A stretch of DNA of 64,000 bases, from NCBI GenBank assembly GCA_034509755.1, contig CM067543.1:16492954-16556953 (forward strand), given 5' to 3'. The notes below the pieces were generated by a model that saw only the letters and a program-made list of their open reading frames with translations, had not been told where the DNA came from and ran no database searches. This stretch comes from Anisodus tanguticus (Eukaryota; Streptophyta; Magnoliopsida; Solanales; Solanaceae). Position numbers and translations under genes: made by a program. Below, one piece after another: positions 22,405-35,381 of this stretch. Within the stretch, counting starts at the first letter, position 1, and each line of letters starts with the position of its first letter.

Positions 22405-24792
22405 CTAGTTTCCGGGAGAAACAAGGCCGGGGCACAGGTCCAATTTTTCCAAAACATCTACTTGCTCTGCATCCCAAATGGTTGAGTCTTTAGCGTAATC
22501 ATCGAGAATCACACTGCATCCTGCTTCCTCTTCAACAATGAAAAAACTTTTGAATCCCCCAACGAGGTTGGCTGCATTGTCCCCCTTTGATTCATGAATG
22601 GCGCATTCTTTGACGAATGACTGACTCAGAGGCGGAACAGACTTTGGTAAAGGAGCATCTCTCTTCCTTCGGAGATTGGTTGACAAGACTTTTTCAGGAA
22701 AAGATGGTGCCATGATCCGCGGCTTTGGAGGAAGTACTTCTACTCCAAACGGTGCCCTCACTTGGACTATAATCATAGGGGTGATAAAGGCCGATGATTC
22801 AACCCTTTCATCTCTCTAGACTGGCACAATGGTCCCTTCCAAGTTGAGTTCTTCATCAACAGTAATCATGTTCACATTGGCATCGTCATGATTTGGCGAA
22901 CCATTATTATTTTCATTAGAGGAAGGTCCTTTCAGTTGGATAACTCCTTCTTTGATTAATGCCTCGATTTTGTTTCTGAGGGCATAGCAATTTTCAGTGT
23001 CGTGTCCAGGGATTACCGAGTGATATGCACAATGCTTAGCCTCATCGTGCCATTTGGGAACAGGATTGGGAACATTTCCTAGGATGGGCTGGAGTATTCC
23101 TGCGGTTTTTAGTCTTTCATATAACTGGGCTCGAGGTTCGGCTAAAGGTGTATAGGTTTTGGCTGGCTTTCTTTCGTATTTTGCGCGGGGTCTGGGTGCA
23201 TTTGGTGCATGGATTTGTGGATGACGTAAGTATGCGGGCTGATATTGTGGGGGATTCGGATAGGCAGGCGCTCGAGGCAGGCTATATATTGGATGGGTAT
23301 GGTAGACATGGTAGGGAGCAGGTGAGTATTGATAATAAGGTTGAGGGCTTTGGGCGTATGGGCTATAATAGGAAAGCTGAGAAGTTTGGTTGTTTTGATT
23401 GTAGCAGGGAGGCTGGGGTGATGGCATTTGGTAGGTTGACATTTGATTTGGCCTATGTTTCTGAACTGTCATGACAGGGGATACTCCGTCTCTCTTCCTC
23501 TTTACGGCCCCCTCAAATAAGTCCGACTGAATTGTCTCACTCGTTGCTTGCAACGCTACAAAGTTTGTAATTCTTCCAGTTCTGATTCCCTCTTCTATGA
23601 AATCTCTCATCCTTACAACTTCAGAGAAACTTCGTCCTATGACGCTTATCATTCTTTCATAGTATGTTGCATCTTTCAAAGATTGTACAAAGAGAGCGGT
23701 CATCTCACTTTCCGCTATCGGTGGTTGAACTTTTGCTGCTTCCGCCCTCCACTTCATGGCCTACTCTCTGTAGGTCTCTGTGGGTTTCTTTTCCAACTTC
23801 ATCAGATAAAATCTGTCCAAGACTATGTCAATGTTGAACTTAAATCTGTCCACAAAATCTTGTGCCATCGTGCTCCAATTACGCCATTTTCGCGGGTTTC
23901 GGCTTGTGTACCAGTCGAGTACTTCTCCTGTCAAACTCCTTATGAACAACTTCATTATGATAGCCTGGTCTTTACCTACCCCAATCAGTTTGTCACAGTA
24001 CGATCTTAAATGAGCGTGAGGATTTCCCTTCCCATCAAACAAGTCAAATTTTGGCACCTTGTATCCGACAGGCAATTCAAAGTCGGGATGCATACACAGA
24101 TCTTCGTACTCGAGTCCTTCATACCCCTTGCTGGTTTGGATATTCTTGAATGCTTCTTTTAGGCTATGAATTTCTCTCGCCACACTTTCATCAGTTCTGA
24201 TCCTTACCTGCCTCTCCATTTTTTCATACTGGCCAGTTTCCTGAAGAGCCATGTTTGGTGTTGCGGTAGTAAAAGGTTGGGCTTCCAATACATATCCTGG
24301 CGGCACATACTGCTTGCTGTGATCAGCGATGTGTTCCATCAGTATGTGCTGGGCTGCCGGGTGATTTTGCGTGGAAGGGGTGTTTTGGATGAGTGGGGTA
24401 ATTTGGGTATGTGGAGTTATGAAGGATGCCGGATCATTTTGTAGCGGGCTTTGTTGTGGACTAGCTTGTGGGTTAGTGTGTTGTGGATTGGTTTTGCTTG
24501 GTGGCGAATTTTTGGGGAGGTTTTGGGAAAATGGCGATTCAGGAGATGAAAAAGTTTGCGGTGCAATTGCATTCGTCCCTTGTTCAGGGAGTGGGGTATT
24601 GGCGCTAATGGACAAGTTGGTGAGATTTTGGAGCCGCTCTATCTCAGTCTGCATAGCAGCCATCTGGTGTAACAGTTGGGCGATGTATTTTTCTTGGACG
24701 GAAGCATTTCTATTTTCCGAAGCTTCTGGTTGATTTCTCGAAAGAGCGATAAGTCCCAGGCCAGTCTGTTCGGATACATCTGAATCAGTCAT
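22405..24792 (-). pseudogene. Tat/Ogre-like gag polyprotein, two in-frame stops
   Basis: One minus-strand frame from ATG 24792 to the TAG at 22405 is open except for two stops, at 23761-23763 and 22816-22818. The first part has an N-terminal helix (QEKYIAQLLHQMAAMQTEIE), a Pro/Gln/Thr-rich linker, and the gag core (PKFDLFDGKGNPHAHLRSYC, FIRSLTGEVLDWYTS, MAQDFVDRFKFN). The second continues the core (KDATYYERMISVIGRSFSEV), a Tyr/Pro/Gln-rich low-complexity stretch, and CAYHSVIPGHDTENCYALRN, a C-x2-H...H-x4-C motif used instead of a CCHC knuckle in this lineage. The last part, about 120 residues, includes IIVQVRAPFGVEV and an acidic end I do not recognise. The protein would package element RNA; a missense-to-stop change at each site breaks this copy. 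Confidence 0.85.
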
Positions 24793-25718
24793 TTTGCTGA
24801 ATGATGGGGCCTTTGATCTTGTGAAGTAGGGGTGTTCCGCCAGTTTTAGTCAACGCAAATCAACCTCGAGAAAAAATAATTTAAGCAAAAATAACCTTCT
24901 GAAAAATGAAGAAACCAAGTTAGTATAAGGCGGGCAATTATTGCTTCAAATAACATGCGTAGAGTGTAAGCAAATAGCAAAAAAAAAATTGTATGAAAAT
25001 TAAATGTGCGTCCTAATATGCATGGGGCCTCTCTTATGCCAGAGGTGGGCCTAAACGCCAGATATGCGAGATTACGACAGATTGATCCAAGCTGTTAAAC
25101 TGTAATGCTTTTGTTGGAAATGAGACAAAATGAATGTACATTTTCCAATTTCGGTATGTCATGATTAGGCTTGGATTTGTCTATCATTATCACGCTACAC
25201 GTAATATGCTTATTGGTCGTTGGGTTGCGAGACCCGTTGACAATTTTGGTAGATTTCTTAATTGTGGAGTCGATACCAAGTATCGACCCACCTAAGGTGT
25301 ATGCATGCATGACTTAAAATAAAGGGTGGTATAGCTCTATCCTAAATTTTCTAAGATTTGGCTGACTAGACTCAAGGTTCCCAAGCGGACTGCTCGAGTG
25401 AGAAGGCTACGCGGCCAACCGGATGGTCCGAACGCTCCGTGCATATACCAACTCTCCTAAAAATTTGGAAATTTGAAAGAAGTTTGCGGGTGCGCAAAAC
25501 ACACCTCGCGTGTAATGTGTGATAGTGTCAATTTTCCAAAGTGGAAGAAATATGAGTGAAATGTCAATTTAAAGAAAGCAGTAAGAGAATACAGCAACTA
25601 AAGCAGTTATGCATACAAAATTTCAAAAAGAAATAATTAAAAACAATAGATCAAATAAGGAGCAATATAAAGCACAATAATAATTACCCTGAATCTACTA
25701 TGGTTAAGAACCTGAAAA
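24793..25718 (-). other. leader (5' UTR) of element C
   Basis: This lies between the primer site and the gag start. No gene is seen in it. It shows only short A-rich stretches and a reading frame of 71 codons that has no recognisable content. Confidence 0.6.
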
Positions 25719-25736
25719 TCCCTAGTCGAGTCGCCA
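25719..25736 (-). other. primer-binding site of element C, Arg tRNA type
   Basis: TGGCGACTCGACTAGGGA on the minus strand starts 3 bp inside the right LTR end. It is close to TGGCGACTCTGCTGGGGA-like sites of Ogre/Tat elements, thought to pair with an arginine tRNA. The tRNA assignment is from memory; the position is seen directly. Confidence 0.75.
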
Positions 25737-25739
25737 TGC

Positions 25740-28700
25740 TGTCGCGCCCATTTTTTAACCGACCTGCGAGAGGTCAGAAGCGAAGCACAACGTGTTCGGT
25801 GATTCCTGGGTATTGGATTGAGGAGTCGCCACCTAATTATTTTACGGTGAATTAGGACACCTGAATATTAACTAAATGCTGCAATGTAACTCCAATTTTA
25901 AGGTCTCATGAAACTAATGAGATTCTAGGTAAGGGTTCTTTATTATCCTAAAGGGAAGGGGTTAGGCATCCTTTAAGATCCGCTAACTTGCGGTTATCCG
26001 ATCAAACTCAGGTTAATTATTGTATTAAGAAAAATGCAAGTTTTAAAATATAAACTTAAAATGATGTTGCAAGTATTTTAGCAAAAGGATACATTTGGTA
26101 CAAGTATGCATTTGTATGATATTAAAGAAAAAAGACATGTAAAAAGTATGCATTTGTGACAATTAATAGTAAGGAGAAAAATGAATTATTTATAATGCCA
26201 AATAAGTAATTTTTGGAAATCATTTTTTGAGTTGTACAATTAATAAAGTGAACAAAAGATGATCAACGATTGTTTTGAAAATTTTAAATATGCATGACGA
26301 GCCTAAAAATAAATAAACTAGCGAAGAATTTCTATGTTTGAATTAACCGAGCCTATAAGTAAATAAGCTAGCGACGGGTTTTCAGTCTTAGACTACCCTA
26401 TAAATTAATTCTAAGTCTACCTATTCTAAGCATTTCAATAATTACATAAGTGCGATAAATAATATTACAATACAAAGCGAGATAGAGCTAAATTAAAGAA
26501 AGTCAAAACAACAAAATAAATAAACTCCGAGGAGTATCTGCCTTCATTGACTTTGTTCCTTGCAAGCTGTTTTGAACAAACGGTTAGAAATAAGTAAATA
26601 CAAATAACTTCGGATCCGTATCCAAAACAGTGAATGCTTTGATCATGGAGGGCTCAGACTTAAATTTTGGAAAAGACCATACCAATCACGTCGTGGCTAC
26701 AAACGTATGGCTCGGTGGTCATTTTGATTGCCTCGCCTACTAAACGTGTTGGTCTCTTGGATGAAAAAGAAAAGATCATTATAATCACGTCGTGGCTGCG
26801 AACATATAACTTGTTGGTTATTTTAGTCGCCTCGCCTACTAAACATGTTGATCCCTCGGATGAAATAAAAAGGTTTAAGCCTCATCCTTGCCCAGAAGTT
26901 ATATTTCCGTCTTTACAACTGTGGAGGCCTCAAAATCGACGGATATTTTTCATCGGCGAGTGTAGTATCGTGTTCAAATCAATAAAATTAAATCAAAGCG
27001 AAGAAGCGAAGCGATGCGAGGTAGTAGTAGGCGAAGCGTAAGCGTAAGTAGAAAAAACAGAGAGGCAATTTCCGAAAAGACGCGATGTTTAGTTTAAAAC
27101 AGTAAAACAGTAAAACGGATATTTAAATGCTGAAACAGTAGACTGAAACAGGAAAGCAATGCCCGAAAGGTGCGGCCTCGAATTCAATTTCATTGGCCTA
27201 AATGCGGTATTTGGTTCAAAACAGCAAAACAGTAAAGCAGTAAGATATCTGTTGTACGGATGTTTAAAACAGTAAAAAGAAAATAGAGAAACGAAAAAAA
27301 GTGCGGCCTCGAATTCAATTTCATAGGCCTAAATGCGATATTAATAAAAACAATAAAATAGTAAAATAGTAAGATATCCGTTGCACGGATGCTTAAAACA
27401 GTACTGAAAAACAGAGGAATAAACGAAAAAAAGCGCAGCCTCGAATTCAATTTCATCGGCCTAAATGCGATATTAGTTTAATCAATAATAACAGTGCCAA
27501 AGAAACGAGCAGTGAGCATTTAAAGTATCCGACCCGAATTCTGAAATTTTGGAACCAAAACAAGATTAAGAAGTATTTATGAAAAATCAGACCCGGATTA
27601 TGAACAGTGACCCGAATGGGTGACCCAATTCTGAAAATAGATTTTTCAGATAACCAACAAATAAGATACGAAATGCAAGAATTCTGGAAAATATCCAACC
27701 CGGATCATGACCCGACCCGAATCAAGTATCAAACCCGAATCAGATTTTCACCAATTTTCAGATAACCAATCAAATAAGATACTAAATGCGATAATTCTAA
27801 AAATATCCAAATCGGTCGACCCGACCCGGGTCGGTAACCCGACCCGAATTAAATATCAAACCCGAATCATATTTTTTGCACCAATTTCAGATAACCAATC
27901 AAATAAGATACGAAATGCGATAATTCTAAAAATATCCAAATCGGGGTCGACCCGACCCGAATCGATGATTCAAACCCGAATCAGATTTTCACCAATTTTC
28001 AGATAACCAACCAAATAAGATACGAAATGCAAGAATTCTGGAAAATATCCAAACCGGGTCGACCCGAACCGGGTCAGTGACCCGACCCGAAACAGGTGTC
28101 AAACCCGAAATCAAATATTTTCACCAATTTCAGATAACCAACATGATATACAAACACAAATCTAATTCTTACCCCTGTTCGGGTCGATCCGACCCGACCC
28201 GAACATACCCGAATCGGAGAATCAAAAACAGTGGAGAACAAACCTTTTCTTCCGATTTTAGATTTTATTTTCGGACTTAATTCTTGAATAACAAGGAAGG
28301 CAAATGTTTGAAATCAAGAACACAACCAAAATATTTTATCTCGAATCGGACCTCCGAAAAAATCCTTCCTTTGTAGAACAAAAATGGGGGTATTTATAGA
28401 TAGTCACCCCGACGTTCACCCCCACCCATACCCCTTACAAAATCGAATTCCAATTTAAAAATAAAGGGGGAACAAAATATGATTTTTGGGGCGATTTCTT
28501 GGGCATGTGTTGCGGTGAGAGGTGATGGGGTAGGTTGGTGGTGTCAGGCGGCGGTGTCGGCGATTGGTGGGGTCAGGCGTAGGGTGCGGCAACGTAGGGG
28601 TAGGGGTGTAGGGTGTGCGGCGATGAGTTGAGGGGTTGGGGGGTTTGAGATATTTTGTTTTAGGTTTAGGGGGCTTTGGGGTTGCGTTTTAAGGGGGTAT

Positions 28701-29357
28701 CGGGTTTGGTCGAAAAATAAGGGGGGTTGGGCCGGTTTAGGGATTCGGGTGGGCTTGGTAAAGGAATGGGAATTGTAATTAGGGACTTTGGGCTTGGTAG
28801 AGGGTGGCCGGTTGGGCTTTGGAGATAAGGGAAATAGAGGGGAATGAATTTGGGTATTGGGAATGGCCGGTTGGGCCAAAATTTGGGCTTGGTTGGGTTG
28901 CGAATTTGGTTAGGGGTTTGAGCTAGTTTGTGGGAATGAAATTAGTTTTGGGTAGAAATTGTTCTGGGTTGGAAAATGAAAATGGGTTATGGATTAAAAA
29001 ATACAAAAGGGGTTTAATATTAAAAATGTATTGAAGAAAAAAATGTAAATTATTTAAATAACAACATAACGATGTGATAATAATAAAGATATAATATTTG
29101 CGAAATGTTTAATGCTTAATAAAAAATGGAAATGCGATGCAATTTTGGGAGAATAAAATATAGAATTTTCGGATAAAACTTATGATTATGATAAAAATGC
29201 AAATGATAGTAAAAAATGCGAATAATAATAATAATAAGAGAATAATAATATATATATATACGCATGTATGTATATAGATTAAAATTGTTTTGAGGTGTTA
29301 AAAATATTTAAAATTGCAAATAAATTGGAAAAGACGGGACAAAATTGGGTGTCAACA
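25740..29357 (-). repeat. element C 5' LTR (right copy)
   Basis: Runs from TGTCGCGCCC to GGGTGTCAACA and repeats 15400-18999 with scattered substitutions and small indels. Examples: CTGCGAAACT versus CTCATGAAACT near the start, and loss of a short G-run repeat near 28685. It carries the promoter used in minus-strand sense (TATA at 28391-28398). Confidence 0.95.
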
Positions 29358-32107
29358 ATCATCAATTAACAATCCACCATTTAGTTCATCAATAAAATAT
29401 CCAATTAAGACAGGTTGACCCTAGTACACAACATTCTATCACAATCCTCTTCATCGAGTTTCACGATTTGTCTAATCATAACAATATTAGCTTCTTATTC
29501 CACCTAACTCCTGGGCTAATTACAGTACTATACAAGGGCAGTACACATGTTATACACTTAACATCATCATTATACTTTAAGTAGAAATCTACGCATTTTA
29601 TCCTTGATTAGAGAAGGGAATTACACATACGAAATATAAAAGTCCTTAACTACCACAACAACCTTTCGATTAGTTCCTTACTAGACTCTCTACAAAACGA
29701 TGTTATCAATTATCAAGCAAACAAGACTTATCCAGTTCTCTATGACTAACATTATAGTTTCGTCAATAAGATCCACTGACCACAGTATAATTCCACAAGG
29801 AGTACTCAGACTCATAAAGATAAAACAATATGAATCCAAAGCACAAAGACCAATCTAATCATGGCGACCAATCTAGTCAATACAATCAATCCAAATCTAT
29901 CTAATCGGTGTATCACTCAAATTCCAATAACCAATCATATTACGTTACCAAACCATAATAATCAATGCATGATATGAATGCAATGCATTCGCCAGGTACT
30001 TTTCTTTTTTCCGTATACAAGCACTCAAATTCTATGAGCTACACACCTATGGGGGACCTGCAAAGTCTATATACCATCCGGAACACTTGCTCGACAGAGC
30101 CCATCCCTTAGTTGTAATAACCTATTGTATGCGTGCAACCTGTACCCCCGCGTATAATCATATATGTTGCGGCATGCAACCCGAGCCATCCATAATATTA
30201 TCATCATCTAAATGTTGTCAATAATCTCATATGTGTTCTTACCTTCCTTGTCTCCTGGACCCACAACATGTTCATACCACTCTCATATCAATAGCATCAA
30301 AACCATGAGTGTTTGAATGCAAATGATAATAAAAGGCAAGAAATCAATACGTAGTGAGATGCAACCGTGTATAGAGATATCACATGCTTTCAAGAATTTA
30401 ATAACACATAATCGAAGTACAATCAGGATATCATATCAAAAGAATGTGTGATGAATAAATACAACAATAGCAAGTATGGAGATGATCCAACATAATGGCG
30501 ACAAGCCCAATCAACAGTAGCTGGAATCAGCTTAAGGTTGATTCCCCAAATCACCCATCATAACAGTTCAACACTGGTAACCACTCAAACGCTCATCACA
30601 ACTGTTTGAGAGGGACCCTCAAACATGCCCCCCTCAATATTTATAACTAATTACGTACTTCTATCGGAGTCTAATGAAAGTAAACCATAGACTACCTCAA
30701 AGCCGAGCAGGAGCCTCAAACAATCAAATCTCTGCGCTTACCTTGCCCTTCCAGAGCGCCTCATAGTAGTCATAGTCTAACACGTGTATACTATACGTTA
30801 ATATCAAGATAATATACAATACAATAACGTAGTGCTTAAACGTATCAAGACTTCCAAAACCAACCTCGGGCCCACATCATCAAGACCTAATCTTTATTAT
30901 CCAAAAATCATGAACATATACTAGGTAATCATATCCTTAAGTTAATTAGAAATCTAAACTCATTTGGACCTTCAATTGACAATATAAGAAAAGGCCCAAT
31001 TCATAACACTAGAATTTTCTCCAATTTCAAAAGGATTTCTATAATCAAATTAAAGGCTACAACATAATTTTCTAACATATTCCATAACTAATTCACAATA
31101 TCAAAATAAACTAATCAATAAAACACCTTTAAATAAAGGATTAAAATCTATTAATCTCATATGAAAACCATAACTCATCTTGCCCAATTCACATGCACAC
31201 CATTAAGGACTTTAAATCATGAAATCTAATCATAAAAAGATGAAAACCTTACCTCAATGAATAATTTACCCCTAATCTTCTAAATTTCCCTTATGGCTGC
31301 TCTAGGTTTGAGGAAAGAATGTTTTGGGAAAGAGATTTGACTTAGGGAATACCTCTCCAGTGGAATCGACTCCACTGACGCTGTCTTGCTTCCGCGTAAA
31401 AAGAACTCGCTAAGGAGGTGTCACTTAATACCTCACCTCAGCGCAGAAGCAAACCCGACCACGCAGAGGCACACCCGCCCCTGCATGAACATCCTCCACT
31501 GAAGCAGAAACTTACCATTTACCCACTTCTAATTTCTGCGAGTCAACCTCCGCAGAGGCAAACATGCAGGAGCGGACAACAGTGCCCCCGAGGCGGACAC
31601 CAGACACCAGAAAATAGGAAACTAACTCAATCTTCCACCAAACACCCAACATACTCCCGAGACCCCCCAGACACAAACCAGACATGCTCTCACACGGTAA
31701 ATAGTTCTACAAACTCACTTGTGCCCTCCAATTTCCCATTTAGCCGAGCTAAGACATCCTTTCAAAAGAATCATTTAAAATAACCAAATTTCACAAATAG
31801 TACCACAAAATACATATGATTGTCTCGGGAAGCAAACTAATGACTCAATTAAGTCATAAATGATCTTCCAAAGCTACCGAAAGTGATGAAACCTGAAAAT
31901 GAACCCATCTACTCAAAAGTCAACCTTGAGTCAAACTATCCAACTCTAAGATTCTGGTTTTGGATTTTTCATTTGAAACTCACATAAATGGACCTCGGGT
32001 TTCATGCCACCCATCCCCGCACATCACAAACCCCACATATAGTCTATGGGAAGGGTAAAATTGTCAAATAGAGGTCTTTAGCTAAAATGACCAGATGGGT
32101 CGTTACA
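29358..32107 (-). repeat. element B left (3') LTR, inner part
   Basis: Resumes where 15399 stopped and matches 36600-39044 of the right LTR (shared landmarks: CCAATTAAGACA, CTCCTGGGCTAATTACAG, CCATATGAATGCAATGCATT-like). It ends GGGTCGTTACA at 32107, the true LTR edge. About 290 bp near 31700-31990 have no counterpart in the right LTR, which has a deletion there. Confidence 0.88.
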
Positions 32108-35100
32108 TCATATACCAATTGAATAAATGTTCATTTTCAAATGGAGAGAAACAAAAGTACGAAAGCCGACAAGTAACCGAGGAATCCCCTTCATAACCTC
32201 AAGATGTCTCAATAGGCAACAATTTTTCCTAAAGTACGGCGTGTGCATTGTATCCATCACAACTACCTTTAATTGTGCTCAAAACCCAACTTTTCATTCC
32301 TTCATATATGGAATGTCTTTCACAGATGATCCTCAAATGTAAGCACTGACCCCACTCAAATTCCCTAATATTATCATAACCACACCTCTCTATGGGTTCG
32401 ATTTAATTCACTAATAACGTCTTAATCACTACCATCCTTTAGAAACACATAGACACACACCACAATTCCAAGTCGTGGCTTTCTTCCGCTAGAATAGAAT
32501 CCTTGTTATATTTGAGAACACTCTAAGTAATTCCATTCAAAACTGATCTAATCCATGGCCGATTGTGCAAATTCCATTCTCGTTAGTTTGTGTCTCAAAG
32601 TCGAAACCACTTAGTCAAAACCCATTGCCCAATCCGTCAAAAATCGACTAATCACTCTAAGACTTCACATAACTATTTTTACCTCCTTAATACATACCAA
32701 GTAGCAGTGTAAACCATTGAATTGTCTGAACCATTTCCATCCAAGCATATCATCAATCTTACTTGCAAACTTTAATGAGAACCGGTAACACTGTCACACC
32801 TCCATTTCAAATCGTATTCTATCAAACCCTTATCAGTGGTTCACTAGACTACGATAAGTCCTTCAGTCAATATAAAAGTAGGCCACCCGACCTTAATTGA
32901 AAAATTCCATAACCTGAAAATAAATGCTCAATTCTAAATCATCAGTAGTCATCCGAACTGATTCCAAACATAACGGATAGGCCTTCCATAACAAGCGGTG
33001 ACCTCTTAAATCTTTTTTCTCCTGAAAATCTAACATGTACTGTCACCCACAACTCCAAGGCTGGATTCCATCCGCGTCATTAACTTGGTACTGAAAAACC
33101 ATACCTCATGATTGTAATCTTTATGTTTCTCAACTTATATCTAATATGCAAATCTGATAGAACCCCATGAACTCTTAAACACATCGAATCCTATTGTACT
33201 TTGTCTCAACTCACCAACAACTTTGAACATTTTGACATAAGGCCTGCAGCCTTATTTACTACACCTCCACTAATCGAGTATCTAAAAGTAAGACCTCACT
33301 ATCCTTTATCAATCCAGAAGGCATCAAATTCCACAACCCTCGTGCTTTGCCAAAGTCTAACATATCAGCCTTATGATCCCTGCACTATACCTTATGTAGT
33401 TACTTACAAGTCCTTCATCCTTAAAATACCCATCCATGCAATTAATCAACGATGCTTCAACACAGTCTACCACCACTCGCCAATCACGAACCCCATGGCG
33501 CTTTCGTTATAATACTTAGTCAATTTCCATAGACCTACTCCTCCAAGTGTACTAAACAATTTCACTCAATCTAAAAGATACAAAGATAATGCCCACCTAA
33601 TTCACAACTAAACCAAGAGTTTCTATTGTTTTGAATCCAAATTCTCTCCTTTCTTGAAGAGATACCTTACTCATTCAAAATTATCTTAATTTCTCAATTT
33701 ACATCTTTTATTAAAATCATAACACCACTAATGACTGATCACTACTCGAACCTATCCCAAAGTGTATTGAAATATGATAGGTCTCGCATTACAACTAAAC
33801 CGAGCCTGAAAATAGTAGAACACTACATACCCAATCAATAGAGAGATTTTTTCGCCTCACTCGAACCTTAAAACTAGAAGCTCCTCCCAAATCCAGCACA
33901 TTCCATGTACTATCCTTCATAAAATTCCTCGATTAGAAAACGTATCGACCCACTTCGGTTACTCCAACCAACCATCATTTAGTACCCAAGCGATAACCCA
34001 AACCATTATTGAATTGGTCTATAATCCGAAAGTGGATCCTTAATTACCAAACATACAATCCCACTAACATTCTCATATAGTTTCATCAAAGTACCCTTGC
34101 CAAAAACCATTAACCGAACTAATCCTTCTTCTATTTTGGTTCATACGTTCACTGTCCCAATCATCGATACCCGAAGCTTTTCATAATTAGAATTAGATCA
34201 AATCATCGTATGTCAGTTACCATAATATCCCTATTGACCACTACCTTATTCTAGAGTATTTATTAAATGCTTGCCTATGAAGAACCAACCTTTACCTTAT
34301 TTGTCGAACCAGCACATATCCGACTAACCGTGCAATTTTTTTCATATCCTTCGGTCAACTCCAAAGTCATTATTCTAGTAATTATAAAACTCCCCAAGTA
34401 TTAGCCTTTATATACTATGCCCATAAATCTTATCCAAGAACTAGATGCAATACCCGATAATTCCTTAAGTAGAACTCCACACTCGTCCAATGCTAAAGTC
34501 ATTCGAATTAGTTGATCACTGGATCTCATTAGCCTACGACGTAGTCCAACGTACCAACTCATATACAATCTCTTATATTTACTCTATACACTAACCAACT
34601 ACGAAATAACTCACAAATCAACAACCTCTCGGTTTCATCAATCCCTTTTTATCCTAACTTGGAAACTCCAAGTCACCCTACGAACACACTCCTTATTCGA
34701 AGAATGCGACTGTCTACTTCCATAAGCTTCACTCGTCACAGGTAACCTTTTCACCTAGCCTAGAACGGATAGTCATTCCTTGAATGAACTCACCAATCAC
34801 TAGTTCTCACTTCACAACTACATCTGTGCCATGATTCTGTCAAGTCGAAGCCAAAATTAACCTTTTATAACCTATATGACATATAACCTCGTACACCTTG
34901 CAACTTATCCTAGCAAGCACATCACATACCAATTTTTCCTTCTTATAGTGGAGATTGATCCATCCAAATACTCTTTTTACGCCCCTACATTCCCATTTCC
35001 ACATCCAAAGATATCACCAAACTAAAGGGTCACTAAACATCACCCCAATCAACTACACCTTCAAATTATAGCTGAAGACTGAACTGGCCACGCATCCGTA

Positions 35101-35381
35101 TCATGGTAACATATCTCACACCCTACCACGCGACATCATATTGAACCACTCATGCACGAATTTAAGATCATTTTACCACTATCGGTTATAGAATAGGAAA
35201 AGAAGTTTTAGATACCAATTTGATTAACCTTAGAACGAAGGGAATGAAGAAAGTGAAGTTTCCTAAACGTCACATATCCTCTCGAAGATAAGTACGGACG
35301 TCTGCGCATCGATCCTCGAGACTCTACTAGATATTGCACTTGTATTTAAGACTGTTTAACTTGAGACTCTGCTACCAACTT
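32108..35381 (-). other. internal region of element B, no coding potential found
   Basis: This 3.3-kb stretch has stops in all frames and no motif of gag, protease, RT or integrase that I can read on either strand. Next to the right LTR, in minus-strand sense, lies a leader with GGATCGATGCGCAGACGTCCG followed by ATCTTCGAGAGGATATG, phrasing familiar from the leader of nightshade Del/Tekay-like elements. No clear polypurine tract precedes the left LTR. Confidence 0.65.
35366..35377 (-). other. primer-binding site of element B
   Basis: TGGTAGCAGAGT on the minus strand, 4 bp from the LTR edge (GGGGTCGTGACA). It differs by two bases from TGGTATCAGAGC, the initiator-Met-tRNA site. It sets the orientation of element B. 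Confidence 0.75.

Larger units (their letters stand above)
15400..29357 (-). mobile_element. element C: Tat/Ogre-like retrotransposon, gag only
   Basis: Two LTRs of about 3.6 kb (15400-18999 and 25740-29357) flank a 6.7-kb interior. In minus-strand sense the interior holds a primer site, a leader, gag with two in-frame stops, an unidentified C-terminal stretch, a long 3' UTR with a tandem array, and a polypurine tract. The LTR starts TGTTGACACCCAATTTTG and the primer site TGGCGACTCGACTAGGGA resembles the Arg-tRNA site used by Ogre/Tat elements. No protease, RT, RNase H or integrase is seen, so it could only move with help. The LTRs are about 97% alike by eye, the closest LTR pair in the window. 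Confidence 0.85.

Noticed and set aside
23148..24733. Plus-strand frames of 90-153 codons
   Set aside because: Antisense shadows of the gag gene of element C; composition and codon pattern fit the minus strand.
28544..28879. Minus-strand Pro-rich frame of 111 codons
   Set aside because: Translation of the G-rich upstream block of LTR C; the matching frame in the other LTR is broken.
31418..31783. 121-codon plus-strand frame rich in Pro, Gln and His
   Set aside because: Inside LTR B, antisense to the element and disrupted in the other LTR copy.
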